A stretch of 64,000 nt of DNA. It comes from Gemmatimonadota bacterium. Lineage in GTDB: Bacteria; Latescibacterota; UBA2968; UBA8231. Position numbers and translations under genes: made by a program. Shown here piece after piece: positions 6,008 to 15,028 of the stretch (its first letter is position 1; every line of letters starts with the position of its first letter). The stretch spans positions 1-64,000 of the forward strand of contig JABJJN010000003.1 in assembly GCA_018660835.1 (NCBI GenBank), given 5' to 3'. The notes under the pieces are model-generated. The model was not told the origin of the DNA and did no database searches. It saw only the letters and a list, made by a program, of their open reading frames with translations.

Positions 6008-9000
6008 ATGCCTACTCCAGATCGCCTGACCGTGCCGCAACTTCGAAGGCTCAGACGCTTTCTGATCAAAGAGGGCGAGTTGGGATGGGAGTTTTTTGAG
6101 ATTGTCGGGGCCTGCGCCAGCCAGGGGCGGCCTGCAGGATTTCAGGAGATCGTCGACAAGCTCTCGGCCACGCCTATGGTGCATGGCAACAGCACGGAGC
6201 CTGCCAATCATCTGTCGAGTTGGAGGTCCCTGGTCCATCGGATCAATCGCAAGATCCGTTCGGCGTACGACTGCGGAGAGCTAGCCGCCGACGGCGAGTT
6301 GTGTCCCGTTTTCATATCAAAGCGGGGTAAGGCTTACATCCTTCTTTCTGGTGCTGAGGCCGAGAAGAAGCTCTCCAGCAAGAAGCCTGTCAGGAAAGCA
6401 CGATCCATCGCGACAGATGATGAGTCGAAGGCCCCGCGTGGTGTACCGTCAATTTCCCTGGCAAGCGATGTACGGGAAATCGATGAGTATGTGGCTCAGC
6501 TCAGGTCGTGGTTGGAGAGCAGGATCGTGACGTTTCAGACACGCTGCGTGTCGCGTCTTGACCTGCCCCGCGATGACGAGACAGATCACGGGGAGTTGAT
6601 CGGTGCTGCTGGTCTCCTTTCGAGATCGAGTCGGTCGATGCTGTTTGGTGGTCCGGGCCTGGGGAAGACGACTTTTATCGATGAGCTTGCCTTGCATGCC
6701 ATCGGTCAGGGGATGATTCCAGTCTACGTCGATCTACATGGTCTAAGTCCTGATCTGACTGAGCTGTGCAATCATGTGATCAGCCAGGCGCGGCGGTACA
6801 AATCGTCGAACATGGGGTTTGATTTACCGTCTAGGGTGACCCGTCCATTACTGCTGTTGTTCGATCACCTCGACAAGGCTTTTGGAGTCGATCGCGCCTT
6901 GGCCGCGATCAATGGCTATATGGCGCAGCCTGATCAGCGTACTAGCTGTTTGGTCGTGATCGCTCAGGATCGAATCGATACAGTGCAAGTACCCATACCA
7001 GGCTGTCAGCGCTGGGCACTTGAGCCGTTAACGGTGCAGCAAGTTGAGTCCTTTCTCGTTGACGGTGGAAGCAGTGAGTTGTCCGAGGTTGAGGCTGACA
7101 TCGCCAGAACACCTATTTGGATCGACGTGATCTCTCGGGTGCGTGCCGCAGGATCCGCCGATGCGGATCGGTATGCGCTGCTTGAGGCGTACCAACAGGA
7201 ACGGCTCTCCTCCATCGAGATCGCCACCAGGAGTGTTGGCGGTGTCGCGTGGAAGACACAGGCGCTCGGGTCGCTTGCCCTGTCCATGCGTTCCTCGGTT
7301 ACCGATGGTCTGATGGGTCAATCGGAGTGCCTGTCTCACTTACATGCGTCGATTGTTGTGGCCGCTGGTGAGGATGGCGTCGTGCTAACCCCTATGAGAC
7401 TAAAAGATCTCGTCGACGACGTTGTGCGCAGTGGGTTGGTACAGCTGACACCCGATCGGCGATTTTACCGGTTCGAGCATGAGGTGTTTGAGCAATTCTA
7501 CCTGGCGTGTCACTTGGTGACAGATCCGGATGGCCGTGATCTCATCATTGACCTGGCGAACCATCCCGACGAAATCTTTGACCATACTTGGCAACAGGCC
7601 ATGCGTCTGTGGGCCGCTCGGGAGACGAACGTTGAGCAGGTGATTGTCGAACTGGCATTGGCGTCCGATGACGCCTTCTTCCATTGCAATCTTGTGCTCG
7701 CCATCAATCTCTTGACCGTTTGTCATGTGGACGAGAACAAGATTGTACAAATTTCAGCATGTATTGACGCTGCCATCCAAGTAGCGTCCTCACTTCGACA
7801 CAAGGAGCTCCTGGAGAGTTTCCGCACACACCTTTCGGACTCAGAGGACACGATTGGACTGGGCATAACTCGTGTGAACAATGACCCGCATGAAGAGGAT
7901 CGTGCCATCGGCATTGATGTGCCTGCGATCGATCCGCACAAGGAAGTGTTGGACCTTGCAAAGGCGTGCAACGCTGCCAATGCCTCGACGCGCTTGCGAG
8001 CGGTCGAATCGATGCCAACTGACTGCGAGAGCGGTATTGAAGCGCTGTTGCGCTTGGCTGTTGATGAAGACATACAGGTGGCGATGCGTGCTCTTAGCCG
8101 CCTGGAAGCTGATGCCGCGATCAAGAAGATCGCTGACAAACTCGTCAATTCACTCGACCATTGCAGTCTCCATGTGGCTGGACTCGCGGCAGAGATCATC
8201 GGCAGATCGGGTTCGCATTCCGCATGCCAAGCACTGGTTGACCACATCATCGCTACCGATGACCAAGAGAAGCGAAGATCCTTAGCATGGACGCTACGCC
8301 CCCCGGCGTCCTTCGAAGTAGTGCGCACACTGTTGAAGGACAAACGAGTAAGGAAATCAGCACTTGTGGCCTGTGGCTACTACCCGGCCCCCCAAGCAGT
8401 GGACGCATTGATTTCGGAAATCCCGTCAGACGATGCTGACTGGCAGTATCTGGTTATCGAGAAGCTGGCAACCGTCGGTGGCCAGGACTCGACCGTTGCC
8501 TTGCACGAACTGATGACAGACGGACTCGTATTGCCGTCGCCAGATACTCTCCATGCTCTAGCATCTGCCGCAGGATTCGATGAGTGTCTCAATGCGCTTG
8601 AGTCATTCCTGAGACATCCTGACCCGATCGTGCGGGCCGCCACACTTGATGCAACTTGGGCATATTCGGAATGTCCTGACACCGATAGAATCATCCCCGC
8701 CCTAGGAGATGAGAGTCTGCAAGTAAGGCGCGCTGCGGCAAGTGCACTTCGCAACAGGGAAAGCCCCCTGCTTGACGAAGAGTTCCAGGAGAAACTCAGG
8801 CAGGCGGGGCAGGAAAATCCAAAACTGTGGTTATCGGCCGCCCTATTTGGACTGAGAGTACCGACTGAAGACGACCGTGATGACCTCCAGAAGTTCCTCC
8901 ACAGCGAGGACCCCGAGATCAGAATATCAGCACTCGACGCCATTGACTACATCGTCAACTCGGAGGTCGTCCGGGAGCTGATTGAGATGCTCAATGACTT

Positions 9001-9565
9001 CGACCCAGACGTTCGCCATCGGGTCATGTACGTGTTGGGAAACTCAGGAAGCCAAGCAGCGGTCAGAGCATTGGTAAACCTCATTGATTCCAGTGACGAG
9101 AGTGACCGGAAGACACTATCCAGTGCCCTCAACATTCCTGGTAGCGAGATCGCTGAATCCGCTCTGATCAGCCTCGTACAGGACAGCAACTTGGATGTAC
9201 GCATGAATGCCATGCAATCTTTGTCGAGGTTGCAGACTGCGCGCAGCATTGACGTGCTTATTGGAGAATCGAAGTCCACAGACAGCAGGCAAGCCGGGCG
9301 TGCTGGCGACTGGCTGACGTGGGCGCAGAACTTGGGATCTGAGCGTGCAAGAATGGCAGTCATTGGACTGATCCGTAGAGACTTCGATGAATGGGCCAAT
9401 GCGGTCACAAGTGCACGAGGGCCAGAGGCACTCTCACCAATGATCGATCTCTACAGAACTATCGAGGACCAGGAAGCACAGGAGTTCATATTGGAACACA
9501 TCGAACGCCTGTGCCAAGAGTACCACGTTAAAGTGACCCACAAAGAACTTGGCAACCCGGGATGA
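6008..9565 (+). CDS. Winged-helix / NACHT-like STAND NTPase with HEAT repeats
   Basis: A 1,185-residue protein. Residues ~5-115 resemble an OmpR/PhoB winged helix, with a recognition-helix-like SLVHRINRKIRS and a terminal wing ending SKRGKAYILL. Residues ~170-500 form a NACHT-like NTPase: Walker A GGPGLGKTT near 214-222, Walker B LLLLFDHLDKA near 281-291, and a helical region after that. From ~640 to the end are at least ten HEAT-like repeats (for example a repeat ending ALDAIDYIVNSEVVRELIEML). STAND NTPases of this build sense a ligand through the repeat domain, oligomerise and switch on an effector; many bacterial ones are antiphage. No nuclease, TIR or protease effector is visible, so DNA binding could be the output. 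The location in a mobile element fits defence. It could also be a transcription regulator of the element. Confidence 0.8.
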   Translation: MPTPDRLTVPQLRRLRRFLIKEGELGWEFFEIVGACASQGRPAGFQEIVDKLSATPMVHGNSTEPANHLSSWRSLVHRINRKIRSAYDCGELAADGELCPVFISKRGKAYILLSGAEAEKKLSSKKPVRKARSIATDDESKAPRGVPSISLASDVREIDEYVAQLRSWLESRIVTFQTRCVSRLDLPRDDETDHGELIGAAGLLSRSSRSMLFGGPGLGKTTFIDELALHAIGQGMIPVYVDLHGLSPDLTELCNHVISQARRYKSSNMGFDLPSRVTRPLLLLFDHLDKAFGVDRALAAINGYMAQPDQRTSCLVVIAQDRIDTVQVPIPGCQRWALEPLTVQQVESFLVDGGSSELSEVEADIARTPIWIDVISRVRAAGSADADRYALLEAYQQERLSSIEIATRSVGGVAWKTQALGSLALSMRSSVTDGLMGQSECLSHLHASIVVAAGEDGVVLTPMRLKDLVDDVVRSGLVQLTPDRRFYRFEHEVFEQFYLACHLVTDPDGRDLIIDLANHPDEIFDHTWQQAMRLWAARETNVEQVIVELALASDDAFFHCNLVLAINLLTVCHVDENKIVQISACIDAAIQVASSLRHKELLESFRTHLSDSEDTIGLGITRVNNDPHEEDRAIGIDVPAIDPHKEVLDLAKACNAANASTRLRAVESMPTDCESGIEALLRLAVDEDIQVAMRALSRLEADAAIKKIADKLVNSLDHCSLHVAGLAAEIIGRSGSHSACQALVDHIIATDDQEKRRSLAWTLRPPASFEVVRTLLKDKRVRKSALVACGYYPAPQAVDALISEIPSDDADWQYLVIEKLATVGGQDSTVALHELMTDGLVLPSPDTLHALASAAGFDECLNALESFLRHPDPIVRAATLDATWAYSECPDTDRIIPALGDESLQVRRAAASALRNRESPLLDEEFQEKLRQAGQENPKLWLSAALFGLRVPTEDDRDDLQKFLHSEDPEIRISALDAIDYIVNSEVVRELIEMLNDFDPDVRHRVMYVLGNSGSQAAVRALVNLIDSSDESDRKTLSSALNIPGSEIAESALISLVQDSNLDVRMNAMQSLSRLQTARSIDVLIGESKSTDSRQAGRAGDWLTWAQNLGSERARMAVIGLIRRDFDEWANAVTSARGPEALSPMIDLYRTIEDQEAQEFILEHIERLCQEYHVKVTHKELGNPG

Positions 9566-9669
9566 CTTCTCACTTTCGAGCCCCTGGGTCTCGTGTCCCC
9601 TATTTTCACATTTCTCCCAGAGTGTGAAGCCTTTCACCAATTGCGGACCGAAAGCTTCTTAAATCAGCC

Positions 9670-10377
9670 GTGTCACCCAGTGCTTATATGGGAAATGTGA
9701 AACATTCAGGAAGATCACGGGGCGGAACGCAGATCATCCGCTTCATGACCTTGCAGCAGTGGCGGAGGCTGCTCAGCGCGGTTGATTGCTACGAGCATAA
9801 GCTCATGCTTCGCCTCATCTACGAACTCGGCTGCCGGGTAAGCGAGTTCACAAATATCCAGCTCGGGCACGTGGACTTCGATCAAAGCACGATCCTATTT
9901 CCGGCCGCTCATACCAAGACGGGGCACGAACGCACCAGCCACGTACCTCGCGAGCTTATGAACGACCTGCGCGAGCACCTGCGTCGCGAAGGACGTATCG
10001 GCCGGCGAAGCGGCCGCGTCCGAAATCCTACTTCTTGCTTGTTTCGTTCGATCGATCTACGCACGCCAGGGATGACGCCGAACCGTGTGCGTCAGATCTT
10101 CCGACGCTACTCATTGAAAGCTGGCCTGGATCGTTCCTACGGCCAGGATTCACAAGGACGGTCCCTGCATACACTGTCGGTACACAGTCTGCGGCACAGT
10201 CATATCATGCACGCGATCCACGAATACAAGATTCCTGTACCCATCGTACAGCGGCAGGTCGGCCACAAGACGCTGGATGCGACGATGGTCTATTGCCGCC
10301 CCACCGACGAGATGGTCGCCGACCAGTATGAGAAAGCTCGGGGACAGCACGAGGTGATGGTCGACGCGAAGTATTGA
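9670..10377 (+). CDS. Short tyrosine recombinase / integrase
   Basis: A tyrosine recombinase with the catalytic set visible: Arg in LGCRVSE, His-x-x-Arg in HSLRHSH, His in QVGHKT, and the nucleophile Tyr in MVYCRP. The protein is 235 residues (229 from the ATG at 9688; a GTG at 9670 is also in frame). It therefore has a catalytic domain and almost no N-terminal SAM-like core-binding domain, whereas XerC/D and integron integrases are near 300-340. It lies directly before the HerA-like gene, with about 50 bases between. It may mobilise the element or resolve it. It is too short, and lacks the extra helix expected, to call it an integron integrase. Confidence 0.8.
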   Translation: MSPSAYMGNVKHSGRSRGGTQIIRFMTLQQWRRLLSAVDCYEHKLMLRLIYELGCRVSEFTNIQLGHVDFDQSTILFPAAHTKTGHERTSHVPRELMNDLREHLRREGRIGRRSGRVRNPTSCLFRSIDLRTPGMTPNRVRQIFRRYSLKAGLDRSYGQDSQGRSLHTLSVHSLRHSHIMHAIHEYKIPVPIVQRQVGHKTLDATMVYCRPTDEMVADQYEKARGQHEVMVDAKY

Positions 10378-10426
10378 AGATCTCGTTCGACAACTGCGCC
10401 CCCTGCACGGAACCAGGATCGATCGG

Positions 10427-12358
10427 TTGTATCTCGCATTCCTTGCCGAGGATGCCGATGGCAAGAGAGAGATAGAGCAAGCGCTGCAGATTCTCTATGC
10501 ACGTGCTTTCCCTCTGCATGAGGATCATGGCTCTCCACTAACGCCCCCACCGCCGGAACAAGCCGCTGGCGAGTACCCCATCGGCACCGTCACCTACGCA
10601 GATAAGCCGCTCTACTCGTTTGGCCTTCGCGAGGATGACTGGATCAAACACATGCTCATCGTCGGAGCCAGTGGGTCTGGAAAGACAAATCTCAGCCTCT
10701 ATCTGATCAAGTCCTTACTCGATAAAAACAAGCCGTTTCTCGTCCTGGACTGGAAACGGAACTATCGCGACTTGGTGATGGAACCGTTCGGGCGCCACAT
10801 CAAGGTCTTCACACCCGGGCGAGATGTCGCCCCCTTCCGTTTTAACCCACTTATCCCACCGCCAGGCACACCTGCTGAAGCGTGGCTTCGGAAACTCATC
10901 GAAATCATCGCACACGCGACGTTTGTTGGAGAGGGTGTCATGTTTCTACTCCAGAAAGCTCTGGATCAGACGTATCGGGCCTTTGGGCTCTACGATGGCG
11001 TGCCGGAGCGCTATCCTACACTCAAAGATGTACTGCTGGTGATTCAGGAGATGCCTGCCAAAGGCCGAGAGGCAGGATGGATGAGCAGCACACTACGAGC
11101 CCTTGGCGCGCTCACGTTTGGCGAGACCGGCAACGTCTTCAGTGCGCGACAGCCTAACGACCTGGCTCAGCTACTGCACGAACCTGTCGTGCTCGAGTTA
11201 GACGCACTCACGAACACGGACAAGATCTTCCTCGTCGAAAGCCTGCTGCTCTGGATTCACCACTATCGGCTCTCCACACCTGGAGGCGTCAGAGAACAGT
11301 TCGACCACGCGATTTTTTTAGAGGAAGCGCATCACGTGATCGGCAAGAGCAAGTCTGACCTCGTCGGCGGAGAAGCGATCACCGACGTCATCATCAGGGA
11401 AATCCGAGAGCTTGGCGAAGCCGTCATCATCATCGACCAATGCCCAAGCCTGCTATCACTACCAGCCAGGGCGAACACGTGGTGTACAGTCGCACTAAAT
11501 CTGAAAGACGCCAAGGATGTGAACTCAGCAGGCAGCGCCATGCTACTCGACAGCGATCACAAGAAGATCATCGGACGACTCGACGTAGGAGAAGCCGTAG
11601 TCAAACTCCAGGGACGATGGTCACAAGCATTCACCATCAAGATTCCCCACCTGGCCATCACCAAAGGCTCAGCAACCGACCCACTGATCCGGGAACTCAT
11701 GAGACCCCATTCCACCCATTCTCACGACGAGATGGAGGAAATCGCAGAACAGAAGCCGATTCCACGCATCGATACCCAGCGGAAAATCACAGAGGAAGAA
11801 ACACTGCTACTCCAAGACATCATGGAGCATCAATATGTAGGCGTCGTAGAACGCTACAGACGACTCAAGATGAGTCGAAGAAGAGGAACAGCCATCAAAA
11901 ACACTCTCCTTGAACAAGGACTCGTGACTCCTCATGAAATCCCGACACGCAGTGGAAAAACAACCATACTCGAACCAACAAAAAGGGCACGAGAGACGTT
12001 AGGAATCCGCGAGCCAGAAGAACGTCAAGGAGGAGCAATACACGAATACTGGAAACATCGATACGCCGAATACTACCTGAAAAGAGGCTATCAAGTCACC
12101 AAAGAGATGCCCATAGGCGGTGGCAAAAGCATCGACCTGGTCGCAGAAGGTGACGACCGCATCGCCATAGAGATTGAAACCGGACGCTCCGACCCAGTAG
12201 GAAACGCCCAGAAGTGCATAACCGCAGGCTTTCATCACATCATCATCATCGCAACAACAGAATCTGTTGAAGCAAAGATCAGCAAGGACCTACGTGAAGC
12301 TGGCCTCTCCGGAGATCCCCGCCTAAGCGTGGAGTGTGCACGCCGATCGGAGCGATGA
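10427..12358 (+). CDS. HerA-like ATPase with C-terminal nuclease-like domain
   Basis: A 643-residue protein. The central domain is a HerA/FtsK-type hexameric ATPase: Walker A GASGSGKTN near residues 80-88, Walker B HAIFLEEAHHVIG near 294-306, and a sensor-like IIIDQCPSLL. HerA proteins pump DNA and usually partner NurA nuclease; others are conjugation or defence ATPases. Residues ~540-640 carry a restriction-endonuclease-like pattern (Lys-Ser-Ile-Asp, then IAIEIETG), as expected for a PD-(D/E)XK fold, so translocase and nuclease may be fused. The frame starts with TTG at 10427; non-ATG starts slightly upstream cannot be excluded. The last third is strikingly rich in A and C on the coding strand compared with the first third. 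Confidence 0.75.
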   Translation: MYLAFLAEDADGKREIEQALQILYARAFPLHEDHGSPLTPPPPEQAAGEYPIGTVTYADKPLYSFGLREDDWIKHMLIVGASGSGKTNLSLYLIKSLLDKNKPFLVLDWKRNYRDLVMEPFGRHIKVFTPGRDVAPFRFNPLIPPPGTPAEAWLRKLIEIIAHATFVGEGVMFLLQKALDQTYRAFGLYDGVPERYPTLKDVLLVIQEMPAKGREAGWMSSTLRALGALTFGETGNVFSARQPNDLAQLLHEPVVLELDALTNTDKIFLVESLLLWIHHYRLSTPGGVREQFDHAIFLEEAHHVIGKSKSDLVGGEAITDVIIREIRELGEAVIIIDQCPSLLSLPARANTWCTVALNLKDAKDVNSAGSAMLLDSDHKKIIGRLDVGEAVVKLQGRWSQAFTIKIPHLAITKGSATDPLIRELMRPHSTHSHDEMEEIAEQKPIPRIDTQRKITEEETLLLQDIMEHQYVGVVERYRRLKMSRRRGTAIKNTLLEQGLVTPHEIPTRSGKTTILEPTKRARETLGIREPEERQGGAIHEYWKHRYAEYYLKRGYQVTKEMPIGGGKSIDLVAEGDDRIAIEIETGRSDPVGNAQKCITAGFHHIIIIATTESVEAKISKDLREAGLSGDPRLSVECARRSER

Positions 12359-12421
12359 CCATATCATCGGTACGTCATCAGGTTAATCGGGCGTGTCTTT
12401 CCTATGATGACATGTTAGGCG
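12320..12421 (+). repeat. Imperfect palindrome at the 3' end of the HerA-like gene
   Basis: CGCCTAA (12320-12326) pairs with TTAGGCG (12415-12421). Inside, CACGCCGAT (12339) pairs with ATCGGGCGTG (12386) apart from one extra base. The right end contains GTTAGGC, which fits the GTTRRRY box of integron attC sites. The left box ends AAG rather than AAC. An attC-like site in plus orientation or an unrelated transcription-end hairpin are both possible. Confidence 0.35.
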
Positions 12422-12718
12422 ACTCGTGGAGGTACTGCTCGCTCAGAATGACAGCGGTTCTCCCCTGGCTGCATTGGGAGGAACAAGAAGCATCACTGGT
12501 CATGAGATTAGACGCACTGTTGCTCTCCGTCCCTAACGATCAGAGCATCTTCGAAGGCGATGAAGAAGGAATCCGCAGATCCGGGCATCGATGCCTGAAC
12601 CTTCTGGGCAAGACACAGCACACTTGAGAGAAGCATGCCGGGTGCATGCCCATGTTGGACGTGGCTCCTACTTACCACAGAGCAACCCGGGGCTACTCTA
12701 CTTGAGCCCGGTCGCTTC
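12422..12718. other. Gap without a supported gene
   Basis: About 300 bases between two converging genes. Short frames exist but have no ribosome-binding site and poor composition. A GCATGC-rich segment (12632-12652) and a GTTGGAC (12654) are visible. I see no terminator with a T-run. Confidence 0.4.
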
Positions 12719-14488
12719 TTATGTGGTTCCCTGCAGTCCAAAGACCTCAGTTTCTACTCTCCTGAGTACTTCCATGCCTGCCTCTGCCAGTGATCTGCTG
12801 TGCAACAGCGAACCTGAGTAGCGAGATGTCGCCATGTAGTCGTGCAATGAGATGTTCCTGTCCGAATGATGGTTTGAGTAGTCTCTAAGGATATCGGCCA
12901 TAGCGAAGTGCTCGCTGGAGGTCTCGAGGTTTTCCAAGTCCCCAACGGTCATCACGATCAACGGGTGTACGTGGAAGTCACCCAGGCGTGCATCCAACCC
13001 TGAGCCAACCACGCCATCAATTGCGTCCCTGAAGGCCTCACTAAGGAAGCGGGCGTGACCAGCTGCAGTCATTGACTCGTCTTGCACGAGAAGTACCGGA
13101 AGTATCTGAGGCGAAGAAGAACTCGGCCCATCTCCAAAGATCTTGCGCTCGACACCAAGGCGGATGACCCTGGCAAGTTGCCCAACTCCCTTGATCTTGC
13201 GGTCCCTCTCAGATCCCTTTGAAACGCCGTACTTTTTCAGCAGGAACTCACGATATGCGTCCGGAGAGCTTGAGATGGTGGCAGCATGTACAGCAAACGC
13301 AGCCTTACACTCAACTACAACGAAATCTGGGTCACAGGAGACAAGTGCATCAACTTCATATACAGTCCCAGGGACAACCAGGTTCGTTTCTAGGCGTCGC
13401 ACCAAGCTCTGCGTTTCCGGATACATTCGGCGGAGTAGTGTCTGGCAGTAACGCTCAAGTGCGATCCCGTAGTCGCCGAACAGGCCATTGACGCTCTCGA
13501 CAACTGGTATGCATCTGAACAGCGGACCACACATGAACGCATCCGCGAAGAGAACTGGATCGATCACGACACCTATGCCGAACCTTGTCGTGATCACGGG
13601 TCTCTCGATTAGGGATTTGGGATCCCAAGCGGCATTCGCGCCGCCATCGACTGCCTTCCTCTGATCATCCGTCCAAAGACTGCGCTTCATGTCGTCCGGT
13701 GTCTGAGAGACAAGCTCGAGGAATTGGCCCAGCTCCTTGTGGTGCTGCGTCTGTGCACCGAAGGCTTCTACTTCGAATAAGAAGGGCTGATCGATCTTCT
13801 GATATTGCATGAGGATGCAGGCCATATAGGCGAGGTAGTCTTGTACCGATAACCCCGTCGCCTGCGCAAATTCGTCTACGAAGGAGCCTCGGACATCGAC
13901 CAGATGCCGTCCAACTATCAAACTAGCTCGTCCGATGATGCGCGATAGGCCTGGTGCTTCAGCTGCTGCCCCAGTCCCCAAGCGAAACGACGGAAGGGCC
14001 CGCTCACGATCCTCGTTACGGTTTCCTGTAGATCCGAAGTCGCTTCGAAATGCCCACTTGGACCAAAGCTCTCCTGCCATCATAGCGGCTTTGAGGAAGC
14101 ACTGTTTGAACCCAGGTCCGAAGTCCAAGGATGACGCGGTGCCATCAGGTGCGTACTCAGCGGCCCAACGTGCAAGCTCCAACAACTGGGCCCGGAAGAA
14201 GACTACGGGAGGTCCCGCGGCCCTCTGCTCTCGATGGTATTGGTTGACCTTCTTTACCTGAGCAGGGCTGAGAACCATCATTGCGGCCCGTTCGTGGCGC
14301 TCCAGCAGTTCACATTCGAATCCACCGCTTAGGATGTGACTTAGTCGACCACACATGAGAATACAAGCCGATCTGTCCATTGAGCTGAGTATCGCCACCA
14401 GAGACTTTGCGGTAGCTTCAGAGTCGTGGAAGAGAACTCCTGCGGGTACGAATGACGCAATCTGAGGCGAGCGCAGCAGATCGGGCAC
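12719..14488 (-). CDS. Large PD-(D/E)XK nuclease-like protein
   Basis: About 590 residues from a GTG at 14488. The frame is open back to 14587, but that stretch is the attC-like palindrome, so the later start is preferred. Residues ~370-395 carry a nuclease-type active site: Glu and Asp in VYEVDALVSCD, then DFVVVECKAAF with the E-x-K pair. The N-terminal ~350 residues are helical and unfamiliar. Proteins of this kind are common in defence islands and may cleave DNA or act on ends, but the substrate is unknown. It is the last member of a same-strand row of genes separated by similar palindromes (12.7-18.4 kb), and it has no operon partner within 300 bases. Confidence 0.65.
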   Translation of the reverse strand: MPDLLRSPQIASFVPAGVLFHDSEATAKSLVAILSSMDRSACILMCGRLSHILSGGFECELLERHERAAMMVLSPAQVKKVNQYHREQRAAGPPVVFFRAQLLELARWAAEYAPDGTASSLDFGPGFKQCFLKAAMMAGELWSKWAFRSDFGSTGNRNEDRERALPSFRLGTGAAAEAPGLSRIIGRASLIVGRHLVDVRGSFVDEFAQATGLSVQDYLAYMACILMQYQKIDQPFLFEVEAFGAQTQHHKELGQFLELVSQTPDDMKRSLWTDDQRKAVDGGANAAWDPKSLIERPVITTRFGIGVVIDPVLFADAFMCGPLFRCIPVVESVNGLFGDYGIALERYCQTLLRRMYPETQSLVRRLETNLVVPGTVYEVDALVSCDPDFVVVECKAAFAVHAATISSSPDAYREFLLKKYGVSKGSERDRKIKGVGQLARVIRLGVERKIFGDGPSSSSPQILPVLLVQDESMTAAGHARFLSEAFRDAIDGVVGSGLDARLGDFHVHPLIVMTVGDLENLETSSEHFAMADILRDYSNHHSDRNISLHDYMATSRYSGSLLHSRSLAEAGMEVLRRVETEVFGLQGTT

Positions 14489-14507
14489 TAGTTCGTCTCT
14501 CTTTTCC

Positions 14508-14610
14508 GTCCAACGCGAAGATGAGCTGCGGACAGACTCACTGCCGACTAAGAAGCAGCGAAATGGCAAGGTGAACCACCAAAACAAGCCCCTTAATCCC
14601 TACTGATCCG
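14508..14610 (-). repeat. attC-like recombination site C
   Basis: Read on the minus strand, it ends GCTCATCTTCGCGTTGGAC; GTTGGAC (14514-14508) fits the GTTRRRY core box. It shares TCTGTCCGC and an outer GACGGA box with the sites at 16133 and 17241, forming imperfect palindromes. It lies 20 bases before the GTG of the nuclease-like gene, the place where an integron attC would sit. Confidence 0.5.
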
Positions 14611-15028
14611 TCAGATCCTGTGCTATCTGATTGCACTGAGTGCCACATTACCATGGCTTCCCCAGACTATACTTTACAATCGCCTCGTAGTGATCGCCGA
14701 AGTGTCTCCTGCAAACTTCCCTTCGGGGCCGCCTTCGAAGTAGGCATAGGCATGCCCGAGTGTACCTCGTCCCGGTAAGCATGAAACCCCCTGCAGCCAA
14801 GCGAATCAGATATGTAGGAGGTTCGAAGTCTGGCCCGAAAAAAGCTGCATCCTCGCCGCTACATCTACGGCCAGACACATTGTTTGCATTGATCGACCGA
14901 TCAGGAAATAGGACAGCGCCGGAGCTCTGATTCACCGTCAAAATCGTCAGCTGCATGATGCCAATGCGTTTCGAACCGTCCCAGCTTCAGATGTGTTATC
15001 ATCAACTCGGTTGCTTTAGCATGTGGTT
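14611..15028 (-). other. Gap with palindrome remnants and a doubtful small frame
   Basis: A 102-codon frame (14956-14648, minus) is open but lacks a ribosome-binding site. Its second half contains TTTCATGCTTA and GGGAAGT boxes that also occur inside the attC-like site at 16133. I take it as decayed recombination-site DNA rather than a firm gene. Confidence 0.35.

Noticed and set aside
9670..10377. Integron integrase (IntI)
   Set aside because: Only 229-235 residues; the N-terminal domain and the extra IntI helix are missing, and it is not beside an attI-like site.
12334..12627. 97-codon plus-strand gene after the HerA-like gene
   Set aside because: Overlaps a palindrome and the HerA end, with no start signal and atypical composition.
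14648..14956. 102-codon minus-strand gene
   Set aside because: No ribosome-binding site; its second half shares boxes with the attC-like site at 16133, so it is probably decayed non-coding DNA.
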